64,000 bases of DNA from contig CANQQD010000001.1 in the NCBI GenBank assembly GCA_947625865.1, positions 1 to 64,000 on the forward strand. Direction: 5' to 3'. The position numbers were made by a program, and so were the translations under genes. Positions 1 to 9,183 of the stretch are shown in pieces; position 1 is the first letter of the stretch, and every line of letters starts with the position of its first letter. A model generated the notes under the pieces. The model made no database searches, was not told where the DNA came from, and saw nothing but the letters and a program-made list of their open reading frames with translations. Origin of the DNA: an uncultured Clostridia bacterium (GTDB lineage Bacteria > Bacillota > Clostridia > Christensenellales > Borkfalkiaceae).

Positions 1-78
1 CCACGAGGGGATTATTTCGCTTACCGCTACGCTCACGCTCAAAATGACAAGGCTTAATGGGCGATTAAATTATTTATA

Positions 79-130
79 CTCCCCTCAGTCTCGCTTTGCT
101 CGACAGCTCCCCCCAAAGGAAGGAGCCAAG
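79..130. repeat. Direct repeat copy 1 (ctcccctcagtctcgctttgctcgacagctcccccc...aaggagccaag)
   Basis: Near-identical copy at 213-265; ORFs across it are low-complexity and overlap on both strands. Confidence 0.8.
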
Positions 131-212
131 GGCGGGTCTACCCGTGCCCTCTTCCGTCGCCGACGGGGGAGGGTGTCACGAAGTGACAGGTGGGAGTATG
201 GGTGATTTATTG

Positions 213-265
213 CTCCCCTCAGTCTCGCTTTGCTCGACAGCTCCCCCCCAAAGGAAGGAGCCAAG
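213..265. repeat. Direct repeat copy 2, one extra c relative to 79-130
   Basis: Direct comparison with 79-130. Confidence 0.8.
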
Positions 266-480
266 GAAAGGTTGCCCTTACGAAGTTGCAACGGGTCAGA
301 AACGAGCAAGACTTTGCCCTTACGGAGTCAGCAAGCGGTTAGAAGCGAGCAGAGCAAGGAAAGCGAGCACCGACGACAGGAGCGTACACAGACGTACGTG
401 ACCCGCAGACAAGCGGAGCGCGACACAGTATTGCGAAGTTTATCACCCGTTGGCGGGAGCCGCGGGAGCTAAAATAAAAA

Positions 481-508
481 AAAGCGGGGCACACCCCGCT
501 TTTTTTAT
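481..508 (-). terminator. Rho-independent terminator of thrC (agcggggc acac gccccgct, T-run)
   Basis: Hairpin plus T/A tracts on both sides. Confidence 0.75.
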
Positions 509-1983
509 TTTACAAACTCTATGATCTCTTCAAACAGTTTTTTGTGGTCTACCGTTTTGGAAAACCTCACGGGCTTGTCCCTTAGCTCCGAAAGGCACTT
601 GGGCACCGCCATCGCCGTTGCCGCGTGCAGCCGCTTTATGCCCTTGAAACTGTCCTTCACGTCGTTGCCCGTCACCGCGTATAAAACGTCCTGCGGGAAT
701 TTGTAGGGATTAGCCGTGGAGACTATGACCATGTTCGTCTCGTCTTTTTTATTCTTTTCGAACCAGTCCAGAGCCACCTTCATCGCGCAGCCCGTGTGCG
801 TGTCCATGGTGTAGCCGACGTCCTCGAATACCTCGTACATCGCCTCGACCGAAGTCTCCTCGCTCGCAAAGCCGCCGTCGAAGGTCTTCTGTATCTCCGC
901 AAGCTCCGCGGGGGTTATTTCGTATTTCAAATCGGTTTTAAGCGACTTCATTCTCTCCGCTGTGAGAGAGGCGTTCCTGCCCGAAACCTCAAATATAAGC
1001 CTTTCGAGATTGGAGGAAATGAGTATATCCATAGAGGGCGACGTGGTCTTGTAAAATTCGCGGTGGATATCGTAAACGCCCGTGTTCAGAAAGTCGGTGA
1101 GCACGTTGTTTAAATTGCTTGCGCAGTGCAGTCTTCTTACGGGCAGCCCCATGCGCTTTGCATAATATCCCGCCAAAATGTTGCCGAAGTTGCCCGTGGG
1201 CACGGTAAAATCTATTTCCTGACCCATCTCTATCTGCCCGCCCGACACAAGGTCGAGATAGGCGGAAAAATAATAGGCTATCTGCGGGGCGAGCCTGCCG
1301 AAGCTTATGGAGTTCGCCGAAGAGAGCACAGTGTTGTATTTTTTGAGCTCGGCGGCACATTCCGCGCTTGCAAAAATTTCCTTTACCGCCGTCTGGCAGT
1401 CGTCGAAGTTGCCGCGGACGGCAACCACGTTTACGTTGTCCCCCTCCTGCGTGCACATCTGCAATTTCTGCATTTTGGAGACTCCGTCGCTCGGGTAGAA
1501 CACCATTATCTTTACGCCCGCCGCGTCCTTGAAGCCCTCGAGCGCAGCCTTGCCCGTATCGCCGGAGGTTGCCACGAGTATCAGAATTTGCTCCTTCATG
1601 CCGAGAATATCCGAGCCCTTCCTCAAAAGATAGGGAAGGACGGTGAGCGCCATGTCCTTGAAGGCGCACGTAGGTCCGTGCCACAATTCAAGCATATACA
1701 CGCCGTCGTCGAGGCGGACGAGGGGCGCGGGGTCGCCCTCGAATTTCGAATACGCATTTTCGCACGCGGACAATAGCCCCGCCATGTCGTACTCGTCCAA
1801 ATATTTATGGAGCACCGTAGCCACCCTCTCGGGGTAGCCCATGGAGAGCATGCCCTCAAGCTCCTCCGCGGAAACCTGTGGGAATTTTTCGGGCACGTAA
1901 AGCCCGCCGTTTTCGGCGAGCCCCTTAACTATGGCGAGCGCGCCCGTAACCTTTTCGCCGCCGCGCGTGCTTACAAATTTCAT
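505..1983 (-). CDS. thrC: Threonine synthase
   Basis: 492 aa; MKFVSTRGG start, HGPTCAFKDMAL PLP-lysine region, NSISFGRLAPQIAYYF. Confidence 0.95.
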   Translation of the reverse strand: MKFVSTRGGEKVTGALAIVKGLAENGGLYVPEKFPQVSAEELEGMLSMGYPERVATVLHKYLDEYDMAGLLSACENAYSKFEGDPAPLVRLDDGVYMLELWHGPTCAFKDMALTVLPYLLRKGSDILGMKEQILILVATSGDTGKAALEGFKDAAGVKIMVFYPSDGVSKMQKLQMCTQEGDNVNVVAVRGNFDDCQTAVKEIFASAECAAELKKYNTVLSSANSISFGRLAPQIAYYFSAYLDLVSGGQIEMGQEIDFTVPTGNFGNILAGYYAKRMGLPVRRLHCASNLNNVLTDFLNTGVYDIHREFYKTTSPSMDILISSNLERLIFEVSGRNASLTAERMKSLKTDLKYEITPAELAEIQKTFDGGFASEETSVEAMYEVFEDVGYTMDTHTGCAMKVALDWFEKNKKDETNMVIVSTANPYKFPQDVLYAVTGNDVKDSFKGIKRLHAATAMAVPKCLSELRDKPVRFSKTVDHKKLFEEIIEFVK

Positions 1984-2042
1984 TTATACACCTCTTTTAT
2001 GATTATAGCGAGAATATGCATTCCGCCGCCGGGGGTTAAAAA

Positions 2043-2071
2043 ACGGCGGCACGGAAATACCGTGCCGCCGT
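2043..2071 (-). terminator. Perfect 12-bp hairpin ACGGCGGCACGG/CCGTGCCGCCGT
   Basis: Inverted repeat just past the stop of the 2083-2490 ORF. Confidence 0.65.
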
Positions 2072-2082
2072 AAAATTTGGTT

Positions 2083-2490
2083 TTACAGATACTTTTTGAC
2101 GAACTCGGGAAGCTCCGACTCCTCGCAACTGCACGTTATATAGATGGTTATATCGTTTTCGCCCGCAACCTTGTCGAGCATGTAGAATATGCCTGCGAGC
2201 TCGGATATGGGCTTGCCCGTGATGCGCGCAACTCCGTCCACATAGATATATTCGTGGTCGCTGTTGCAAGCCGCAACTCCCTTTACAAATCCGCAGAGCG
2301 CTTCCTCGCCCGCAACCTGATAGTCTGCCACGTCGATAAAGCGCACGCTGCGGTGCAGATCGTACATACATCTTTTGTTATCGGTGATGAATACGCTCAG
2401 CCCCTTAGCGTCCTGCGCGTTGCTGTTTGCAACGTCTATGAGCTGCTTTGTCTTGCCGGTGCCCTTGGGTCCGTAGATAATTTTAATCAT
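2083..2490 (-). CDS. Small P-loop NTPase-like protein
   Basis: 135 aa; Walker A GPKGTGKT at the N-terminus. Confidence 0.75.
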   Translation of the reverse strand: MIKIIYGPKGTGKTKQLIDVANSNAQDAKGLSVFITDNKRCMYDLHRSVRFIDVADYQVAGEEALCGFVKGVAACNSDHEYIYVDGVARITGKPISELAGIFYMLDKVAGENDITIYITCSCEESELPEFVKKYL

Positions 2491-2594
2491 TGAAATCCTC
2501 CATATAAGTATTATACTTACCGTCTGCCTATATTTTAACAGTTATTGCGGGGAATTTCAAGGCTTTGCCGTAAAATTTTATAAAAATATATATA

Positions 2595-3797
2595 TTATTG
2601 CACTTCGCGGGCAAGTTCGGCTATTTTTTCAAGCCCCTCTTTTATGTCCCCGAAGGAGAGCGCGTAGGAAAGACGTATCACCTCGTCGTCGCCGAAGCAT
2701 ATCCCCGGGGTCACAGCCACCTGTTTTTCGGTGAGAAGAATGTCCGCAACATCCATGCTGCCCTGTATATTTTTGCCATTATAGCTCTTGCCGAAGAGCT
2801 TGTTGACTATCAGCATAAGATAAAACGCGCCGTCGGGCTTCACGTAGTCCAGCCCTATCTGCCTGTAACCGTCCAGAATTTCAAGCATGCCCTTTCTCCG
2901 TTCGCCGAACGCCCTTATCATCTCCTCCATTGGCTCGGTGGGGCCCTCGAGCGCGGCTATGGCCGCGTACTGGGTCATAGTGTTCACGTTGGAAGTGGAA
3001 TGGCTCTGGAAGGAGGCTATCGCCTTTGCTATGACCGGGGCGCAGGCGAGATATCCCAGCCTCCAGCCCGTCATCGCATAGGACTTGGAAACGCCGTTTA
3101 TAACTATGGTCAGCTCCTTCATTTCGGGGGAGACCTGAGCTATGGAATAGTGCTTTTCGCCGCCGTATATCAGCTTTTCATATATCTCGTCCGAAAGCAC
3201 GAGAATATTGTGTTTTACGCATACGTGTGCGATTTTCTCTATCTCCTCCTGCACGTAAACGGAGCCCGTGGGATTTGCGGGGGAGTTTAAAATGAGCATT
3301 TTCGTCTTGGGGGTCACAGCCGCCTCGAGCTGCTCCGCCGTCATCTTGTATCCGCTCCCGCGGGTAGTCTCCACATACACGGGCACGCCGCCGCAGCTTT
3401 TGACAACCTCGGGATATGTAAGCCAGTAGGGCGAAGGTATTATCACCTCGTCGCCGTCGTCTATCGTAGCGAACAGCGCGTTGAATATGGAGTGCTTCGC
3501 GCCGTTGGAAACAATTATCTGCGAGGGCTCGTAGTCGAGATCGTTGTCCCTTTTGAGCTTTTGGCAGATGGATCTTTTGAGGGCGGGCAGACCCGCGGCG
3601 GCAACGTACTTTGTGTAGCCCTTATCCATCGCGTCCTTGGCGGCGGCTATAATGTGCGCGGGGGTGTTGAAATCGGGTTCGCCCACGCCGAAGTTTATAA
3701 CGCGCACGCCCGCCGCTTTAAGCTCGTTGGCTTTGGCGGATATGGCAAGAGTCATGCTCGGTGCTATCGAGGCAACCTTACGGGATACTTTTATCAT
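2595..3797 (-). CDS. Pyridoxal-phosphate aminotransferase, aspartate aminotransferase type
   Basis: 400 aa; NGVSKSYAMTGWRLGY PLP-lysine motif, NSPANPTGSVY. Confidence 0.93.
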   Translation of the reverse strand: MIKVSRKVASIAPSMTLAISAKANELKAAGVRVINFGVGEPDFNTPAHIIAAAKDAMDKGYTKYVAAAGLPALKRSICQKLKRDNDLDYEPSQIIVSNGAKHSIFNALFATIDDGDEVIIPSPYWLTYPEVVKSCGGVPVYVETTRGSGYKMTAEQLEAAVTPKTKMLILNSPANPTGSVYVQEEIEKIAHVCVKHNILVLSDEIYEKLIYGGEKHYSIAQVSPEMKELTIVINGVSKSYAMTGWRLGYLACAPVIAKAIASFQSHSTSNVNTMTQYAAIAALEGPTEPMEEMIRAFGERRKGMLEILDGYRQIGLDYVKPDGAFYLMLIVNKLFGKSYNGKNIQGSMDVADILLTEKQVAVTPGICFGDDEVIRLSYALSFGDIKEGLEKIAELAREVQ

Positions 3798-4078
3798 ACG
3801 CTTCGCTCCTCAACCTAAAAAAATTTACAGGCTACGGTGTTTTACGGATAAAGTATATCACAGCGCCGCGCGTTTTTGCAATTAAATGAGCTTATTTTCT
3901 TTTATCGCCGTATTTTGTAATAAATATAACTAAAATTGATAGATGTTAAAGTGATAGATGTTAAAGCGCGGAGAGGATTTTTATGCGTAACTTTTGGTTT
4001 TTTGCTATTGCAAAGCGGCGCGGGCTGTGCTATAATATTTGAAGTCAAAAATCATAAACCCTTTAAGGAGGAAAAATT

Positions 4079-4693
4079 ATGGCACATGAACAGCTTATAG
4101 AACAAATCAAAAAGACTAAAATAGTACCCGTTGTGGTATTGAACTCCATCGAGGAGACTCTGCCCAAGATGCAGGCATTGGTTGAGGGCGGTCTGCCCTG
4201 CGCCGAAATAACCTTCCGCACACCCTGCGCGGCTGACGCCATCAAACTCACGGTGGAAAAATATCCCCAGATGCTTGTGGGCGCGGGCACCGTTATAAAC
4301 CGCGAGCAGTGCGAAAAGGCTATAGCCGCAGGCTCCAAATTCATAGTATCCCCGGGCTTTTCCGAAGAGGTTGCCGATTGCTGCGCAGAGCACGATATGC
4401 TCTATCTGCCCGGCATAGTTACCCCCACCGAGGCTATGGCGGCTATCGCAAAGGGTCTTACCACCCTTAAATTCTTCCCCGCGTCCAACTACGGCGGACT
4501 CAAGACCATAAAGGCTATATGCGCGGCGTTCCCCTATCTTAAAATTATGCCCACGGGCGGCATAAACGAGAGCAATATCCTCGAATACCTCGCCTACGAC
4601 AAAATTATTGCCTGCGGCGGCAGCTGGATGATGAGCGGCACGCCCGAGGAGATAAAGGCTAAGACCAAGGCTGCGGTAGAGCTTGTAAAGTAA
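4079..4693 (+). CDS. eda: 2-keto-3-deoxy-6-phosphogluconate / 4-hydroxy-2-oxoglutarate aldolase
   Basis: 204 aa; AEITFRTPCAADAI, LVGAGTVI, LKFFPAS, IMPTGGI; RBS aaggagg upstream. Confidence 0.93.
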   Translation: MAHEQLIEQIKKTKIVPVVVLNSIEETLPKMQALVEGGLPCAEITFRTPCAADAIKLTVEKYPQMLVGAGTVINREQCEKAIAAGSKFIVSPGFSEEVADCCAEHDMLYLPGIVTPTEAMAAIAKGLTTLKFFPASNYGGLKTIKAICAAFPYLKIMPTGGINESNILEYLAYDKIIACGGSWMMSGTPEEIKAKTKAAVELVK

Positions 4694-4709
4694 CAATTAA
4701 ATAACATAT

Positions 4710-4745
4710 GAGCCGCGGGCTGCAGCCCGCGGCTCTTCTTGTTTT
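4710..4745 (+). terminator. Hairpin GAGCCGCGGGCTGCAGCCCGCGGCTC with T-rich tail
   Basis: Between convergent eda and the YitT-family gene. Confidence 0.75.
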
Positions 4746-4755
4746 TTAAGCAATT

Positions 4756-5769
4756 TTAACCGTTGTTGTCCGTCGTTTCTCCGTCCCCGTCTGCGGGCTG
4801 CCCGCTTTCCGCTTCCGAATATTCGGGAGATATGGTGCACTCGGCTTCCCTCTTCTTGCTCCTGCGCTTTACCGATTCCTCCAAGGGTACGGTGAAACCC
4901 TTGCCGAGTATCTCGTTTGCGTCGGTGATGATGGTGAACGCCGTGGGATCCACCTCGTGCAGTTTGCTCTTTAAAAGCACCGCCTGCGCGCGGCGGCAAA
5001 CGGTAATTATTATCGTGCGCTCCGCGCCCGTGTAGCCGCCCTCCGCCTTATATTTCGTAAAGCCGCGGTCTATATCCTCTATTATCACCTTCGAAACTAT
5101 GTCGGGATTGTCGGTAATTATCGTTACGTATTTTGTTTTCGCAATATTTTCTATTATTCCGTCCACAACGAACGCGCGGAGCAGCAAGCCCAAAATCGAC
5201 AAAAGCCCGGCCTGCGCTCCGAAGTAGAACGCCAGCGCGGAAACGACGATATCGCTCGCTATCACCGCGTTGCCTATGTTGAGGTTGGTGTATTTTTTGA
5301 ATATGAGAGCTATTATGTCGCTCCCGCCCGACGACGCGCCGCAGTGGAACATAATGGCGCAGCCTACCCCTATGAGAAGCACGGCGTACACCGCCTCCAG
5401 AAGGGTCTGGTTTGTGAGGGGTCCCGAAAGGGGGAACAGATAGCTTAAGAGCCACACCTCGAAGGAATACACGAGCGAGCAATATATTGTTTTGAAGGTA
5501 ACGCCCTTGCCCAAAAATATAAAGCCGATGAGAAGCAGCGCAACGTTCAGCACGGCAAGCCAGACGGGCTGGGTAAGAAAGGGTATTGTTTCCTCCGTGA
5601 AGTGCGCAAGAAAGATGGAAATGCCGCTCACGCCGCCCATCACAAACTCGTTGGGAGCCTCGAAAAGATAGACCCCGAGCGACATGATAAGTATGCCGGC
5701 GTTGAGAACGACCCAGTATATCACCTGCTTTCTCAGCTTGCTCTGTTTCGCTTGTTTTTTGTTTAACAT
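4756..5769 (-). CDS. YitT family membrane protein (DUF2179 C-terminal domain)
   Basis: 337 aa; multiple TM segments; GGYTGAERTIIITVCRRAQ...DPTAFTIITDANEILGKGF. Confidence 0.9.
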   Translation of the reverse strand: MLNKKQAKQSKLRKQVIYWVVLNAGILIMSLGVYLFEAPNEFVMGGVSGISIFLAHFTEETIPFLTQPVWLAVLNVALLLIGFIFLGKGVTFKTIYCSLVYSFEVWLLSYLFPLSGPLTNQTLLEAVYAVLLIGVGCAIMFHCGASSGGSDIIALIFKKYTNLNIGNAVIASDIVVSALAFYFGAQAGLLSILGLLLRAFVVDGIIENIAKTKYVTIITDNPDIVSKVIIEDIDRGFTKYKAEGGYTGAERTIIITVCRRAQAVLLKSKLHEVDPTAFTIITDANEILGKGFTVPLEESVKRRSKKREAECTISPEYSEAESGQPADGDGETTDNNG

Positions 5770-5843
5770 TACTTTCCCCTTTATTATATTTGCCCCGCAG
5801 GCAGGTAAGCGTTACGCTTTGCCATAGCTTATTTGTTTTCTTC

Positions 5844-6737
5844 CTACATTCTTTCCGTGAAGCCCTTGCCCAAAATTTCGTTGGCGTCGGTAATTATAAC
5901 GAACGCCGTGGGGTCTACCTCGTGCAGCTTAGCCTTTAAGCGCCCTGCCTGCGCGCGGCGGCAAACGGTAATTATTATTGTGCGCTCCTCGCCCGTATAG
6001 CCGCCCTCGCCCTTATACCGGGTGTAGCCGCGGTGGATATAATCTATTATCACCTCGGAGACGATCTGGGGGTTTACGGTTATTATGGTGACGTACTTGG
6101 TCTTTGCGAGGTTTTCAATTACGCCGTCTATCACGAAGGTCTTGGCGAATATGCCGAGTACCGAATAAAAGCCTATTTCCGCGCCGAACGTCCAGAACGA
6201 AAGGCAGGCTATGAAAAAGTCCGAAGCGAGCAGCGCGGGCGCAATATTCACCTTGCTGTACTTCTTTATTATAAGCGCAATGATATCCGTTCCGCCCGTC
6301 GACGCCTGACAGCTGAACACTATGGCGTGAGCCGCGCCCGACAGAATGACCGAATACACAAGCTCCAGAAGGGGCTGTTCGGTAAGAGGTAATTTTATGG
6401 GTATCAAACTGAAAAGCCAAACCTCGAGGGAGTACGCTATGGAGCAATATATGGTCAGAAGCGTCAGCCCCTTGCCGAGGAATATAAGTCCCAGAACGAG
6501 CAAAAAACCGTTCAGAATGGCAAGCAGCACCGGCTGTGTAAGCAGCGGGACGTGCGGAGTTATATATTTTGCGAGAACTATGGAAAGCCCGCCCATGCCG
6601 CCGAGGGTGAAGTTGCGGGGCGCGTTGAACAGGAACATTGCCGTTGAAAGCAGCAGAACGCCGAAGTTCAGCATAGCCCAGTATTTTATTTTAGCCACAA
6701 CCTTGTTTGGTTTTTTCTCTGAAACAGTGTTTAACAT
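5844..6737 (-). CDS. YitT family membrane protein (tandem paralogue)
   Basis: 297 aa; GGYTGEERTIIITVCRRAQAGRLKAKLHEVDPTAFVIITDANEILGKGF. Confidence 0.9.
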   Translation of the reverse strand: MLNTVSEKKPNKVVAKIKYWAMLNFGVLLLSTAMFLFNAPRNFTLGGMGGLSIVLAKYITPHVPLLTQPVLLAILNGFLLVLGLIFLGKGLTLLTIYCSIAYSLEVWLFSLIPIKLPLTEQPLLELVYSVILSGAAHAIVFSCQASTGGTDIIALIIKKYSKVNIAPALLASDFFIACLSFWTFGAEIGFYSVLGIFAKTFVIDGVIENLAKTKYVTIITVNPQIVSEVIIDYIHRGYTRYKGEGGYTGEERTIIITVCRRAQAGRLKAKLHEVDPTAFVIITDANEILGKGFTERM

Positions 6738-6848
6738 AGCGGCCTCCTCTTAAAAGCCGCCTAATATCATAGCACTAACTTTTTTTACTGTCAATAATTT
6801 TATGCGCATAATGAATAATATATTTTTTATACGCTATGCGTATAAAGG

Positions 6849-6875
6849 GGCGCGCGGGCTTTTTGCCCGCGCGCC
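6849..6875. terminator. GC-rich hairpin GGCGCGCGGGC/GCCCGCGCGCC
   Basis: Perfect 11-bp inverted repeat in an intergenic gap. Confidence 0.5.
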
Positions 6876-6964
6876 ACGCTTAAGTACGTCGTTTTATTTG
6901 TCCGCACGGTATGCGCGGCATTTTTTAAAGCCGTTTGCCGGCATGATTTTTCTGCGGCAGGTTT

Positions 6965-7501
6965 TTAAATAATTCCGGCGGCAAGAAGTTCGTTGCCCTT
7001 TTCAAGCAGATTTGCAAGTTTTTCCTCGTTTTCATCTATGGCGGGCTGCACCTTTTCCGTCTTCTTTAAGGCAAGTTTTTTATATATCATATAGTTGATA
7101 CCGCACAAAGCCAACCCTACAACGCCCAGAACGATCCCACCGGCAAGCGCGGGAACGCTGTTTTGGATGGTCATTATAAGGCTCATTCCGCCGCCCAGCA
7201 TGAGCGCGCCTATAAGCCCGAAAATATAGGCGAATACGCTTGCGCCCAGCGTTTCCGACCGCCTGAGGCTTGCAAGCGTTTCAAAAACGTTCTCCGCCTG
7301 CCTTTCTGTTTTGTTCAGCTCCTGCTTGTGGACGATTTTTCTGTCGCGCTTCAGCGAAAGCGCCACTCCGCCGCCGACCGCCGGCGAAGCGGACGTTATC
7401 TCCCAGCCGAACGCCTCATACATGTCCGCAAGCCTCGGCTGGTCCTCTGCCTTTACCGTCCTTGTCTTGTATTCGTACGCCACAAAATTTTTTTCTTCCA
7501 T
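6965..7501 (-). CDS. Hypothetical membrane protein (start at MEEKNFVAYEYKTR)
   Basis: Two hydrophobic segments; internal ATG has better context than the 236-aa ORF start. Confidence 0.6.
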   Translation of the reverse strand: MEEKNFVAYEYKTRTVKAEDQPRLADMYEAFGWEITSASPAVGGGVALSLKRDRKIVHKQELNKTERQAENVFETLASLRRSETLGASVFAYIFGLIGALMLGGGMSLIMTIQNSVPALAGGIVLGVVGLALCGINYMIYKKLALKKTEKVQPAIDENEEKLANLLEKGNELLAAGII

Positions 7502-7673
7502 TTTAAAAACTCCTTTTATTTTTTCCCCGCAAAAGTCCTGCGCGCTGTTGACTTTTTCGTGAGACAAGTGTATCATACAATAAACCCCGCAAAGGCGCAA
7601 GCGCGTGAACGGCAGGTTAAACACATCCTGAAAAGTGTCGCTTAAAATAATACACAAACGGGGCATCTGTATC

Positions 7674-8192
7674 ATGGAATATCAGGCTGAGGGATACACA
7701 AAATTCTATATAGTGCAGGCTTTGTTCAAGCTGATGGGCGAATATGATTATCACGGGATAACCGTGACCGACATAACCCGCAAGGCGGGCGTAGGCAGGG
7801 CTACCTTTTACCGCTACTTCAAGCGCAAGGAGGACGTTCTGGTATACTATCTGGACCACAGCACGCGGGACTTCATATTCAGCCAAAGGTTTTTCCCGCG
7901 GTGCCGCGAGGACTACATTGACATAGTGAAAAACGTGTTTTCCAGATTCAGGGAAAATATGGCGCAGTTCAGACTTATAAGACAGGCAAGGCTGGAATAT
8001 ATATACCTCGACTATCTGAATAAAAGCTTTACGGCTATGTTCAGCAGGGAATACCCCGAAAAGAACGACTATACCCCCTTTATCTACGCGGGAATGTTGT
8101 TCAACGTATCCATGGCGTGGCTTGACGGCAACTGCGTGGAACCGGTCGACAAACTTGCCGAAGCATTGGTAGACGCAATATATTTTAAATAA
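7674..8192 (+). CDS. TetR/AcrR family transcriptional regulator
   Basis: N-terminal HTH: ITVTDITRKAGVGRATFYRYFKRKEDVLVYYLD. Confidence 0.88.
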   Translation: MEYQAEGYTKFYIVQALFKLMGEYDYHGITVTDITRKAGVGRATFYRYFKRKEDVLVYYLDHSTRDFIFSQRFFPRCREDYIDIVKNVFSRFRENMAQFRLIRQARLEYIYLDYLNKSFTAMFSREYPEKNDYTPFIYAGMLFNVSMAWLDGNCVEPVDKLAEALVDAIYFK

Positions 8193-8220
8193 AAAAACGC
8201 AGGACGTCCTGCGTTTTTTT
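8191..8220 (+). terminator. aaaaaaacgcaggacgtcctgcgttttttt
   Basis: Palindromic hairpin with A and T tracts. Confidence 0.85.
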
Positions 8221-8229
8221 GTTTAGGGC

Positions 8230-9063
8230 TCAGCTTTTTCTGTACTCCCGCGGGGAAACGCCGTATTTCTTTTTGAAAGCGTCCTTAAAATAGTTGCTGT
8301 CCGAAAATCCGCAGCGGAAGGCTATCTCGGTGATGGAGTCGTCAGTTGTCACAAGCTCCAGAGCCGCCGCCTGCAGCCTTATGAACATCAGGTATTCGTG
8401 TATGCCTATCCCCACCGCCTTTCTGAACTTGACGCTCAGATAATTGGGGCTGTAGCCCGCCGCCGCGGCGATATCCTCCGCGCTTATGTGCTCGGTGTAG
8501 TGGCTGCTTATAAAGCGGGCCGCCTGCACTATCTGGCTGTCCGTGGTGTGGATATGCTCGGGGATCTCCTGCAAAAAAACGCACTCGCGGGAGCATAATA
8601 AGAACAGTTCCTGCAAGAGCGCGCAGAGCATCGGCTCCGAGCGTTCGTCGGCAATCCTTTTTTCGCCCAACATTCTCAGAATATGCGAATTCATCCGCCC
8701 GCGGTAGGCTTCGGGAGTCTGGAATATGCGCATGACCGAAAAAAATCCCTCCCTGCCCGGCAGCAACTCCCTCACCTCGGGGCGGATATGCCCGCCGTTG
8801 AAATGCACTATCACCCTCCTGCACACGCCCTGAATGTAGCGCGTGTAGTGGAACACCCCGGGCGGGATCAGCATAAAATCCCCGGAATGTATATCGTATA
8901 TGCTGTTCTCTATAAAAAATCTGCACACGCCGTTTTCAAGATAAAACAATTCGTAGTACGAGTGGCAGTGCGCACGGGGCATTATAAACCCCGCCTCCCG
9001 CACCTCCTCGCCGACTATTATCCTGTCGAGCGGCTTTTCGGTCATTAGCGGCTGTTCGGGCAT
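8230..9063 (-). CDS. AraC family transcriptional regulator (cupin + HTH)
   Basis: 277 aa; two HTHs ending ITEIAFRCGFSDSNYFKDAFKKKYGVSPREYRKS. Confidence 0.93.
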   Translation of the reverse strand: MPEQPLMTEKPLDRIIVGEEVREAGFIMPRAHCHSYYELFYLENGVCRFFIENSIYDIHSGDFMLIPPGVFHYTRYIQGVCRRVIVHFNGGHIRPEVRELLPGREGFFSVMRIFQTPEAYRGRMNSHILRMLGEKRIADERSEPMLCALLQELFLLCSRECVFLQEIPEHIHTTDSQIVQAARFISSHYTEHISAEDIAAAAGYSPNYLSVKFRKAVGIGIHEYLMFIRLQAAALELVTTDDSITEIAFRCGFSDSNYFKDAFKKKYGVSPREYRKS

Positions 9064-9183
9064 AAAAAATCTCCGTATATTGTTGAAAAATCTGTATTAT
9101 GTGATTATTATAGTCAAAAATCAATGGAAAATCAAGAAAAACTAACGTATTATATTGTTATGTCTTAAATTGAGGCGGGATAT

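Noticed and set aside
96-472. ORFs 96-401(+), 230-472(+) and 85-309(-)
   Set aside because: Overlap on both strands, low complexity, inside direct repeats; no domain
989-1776. Long ORFs antisense or in alternative frames to thrC
   Set aside because: GC-rich shadow ORFs; same pattern seen opposite most real genes here
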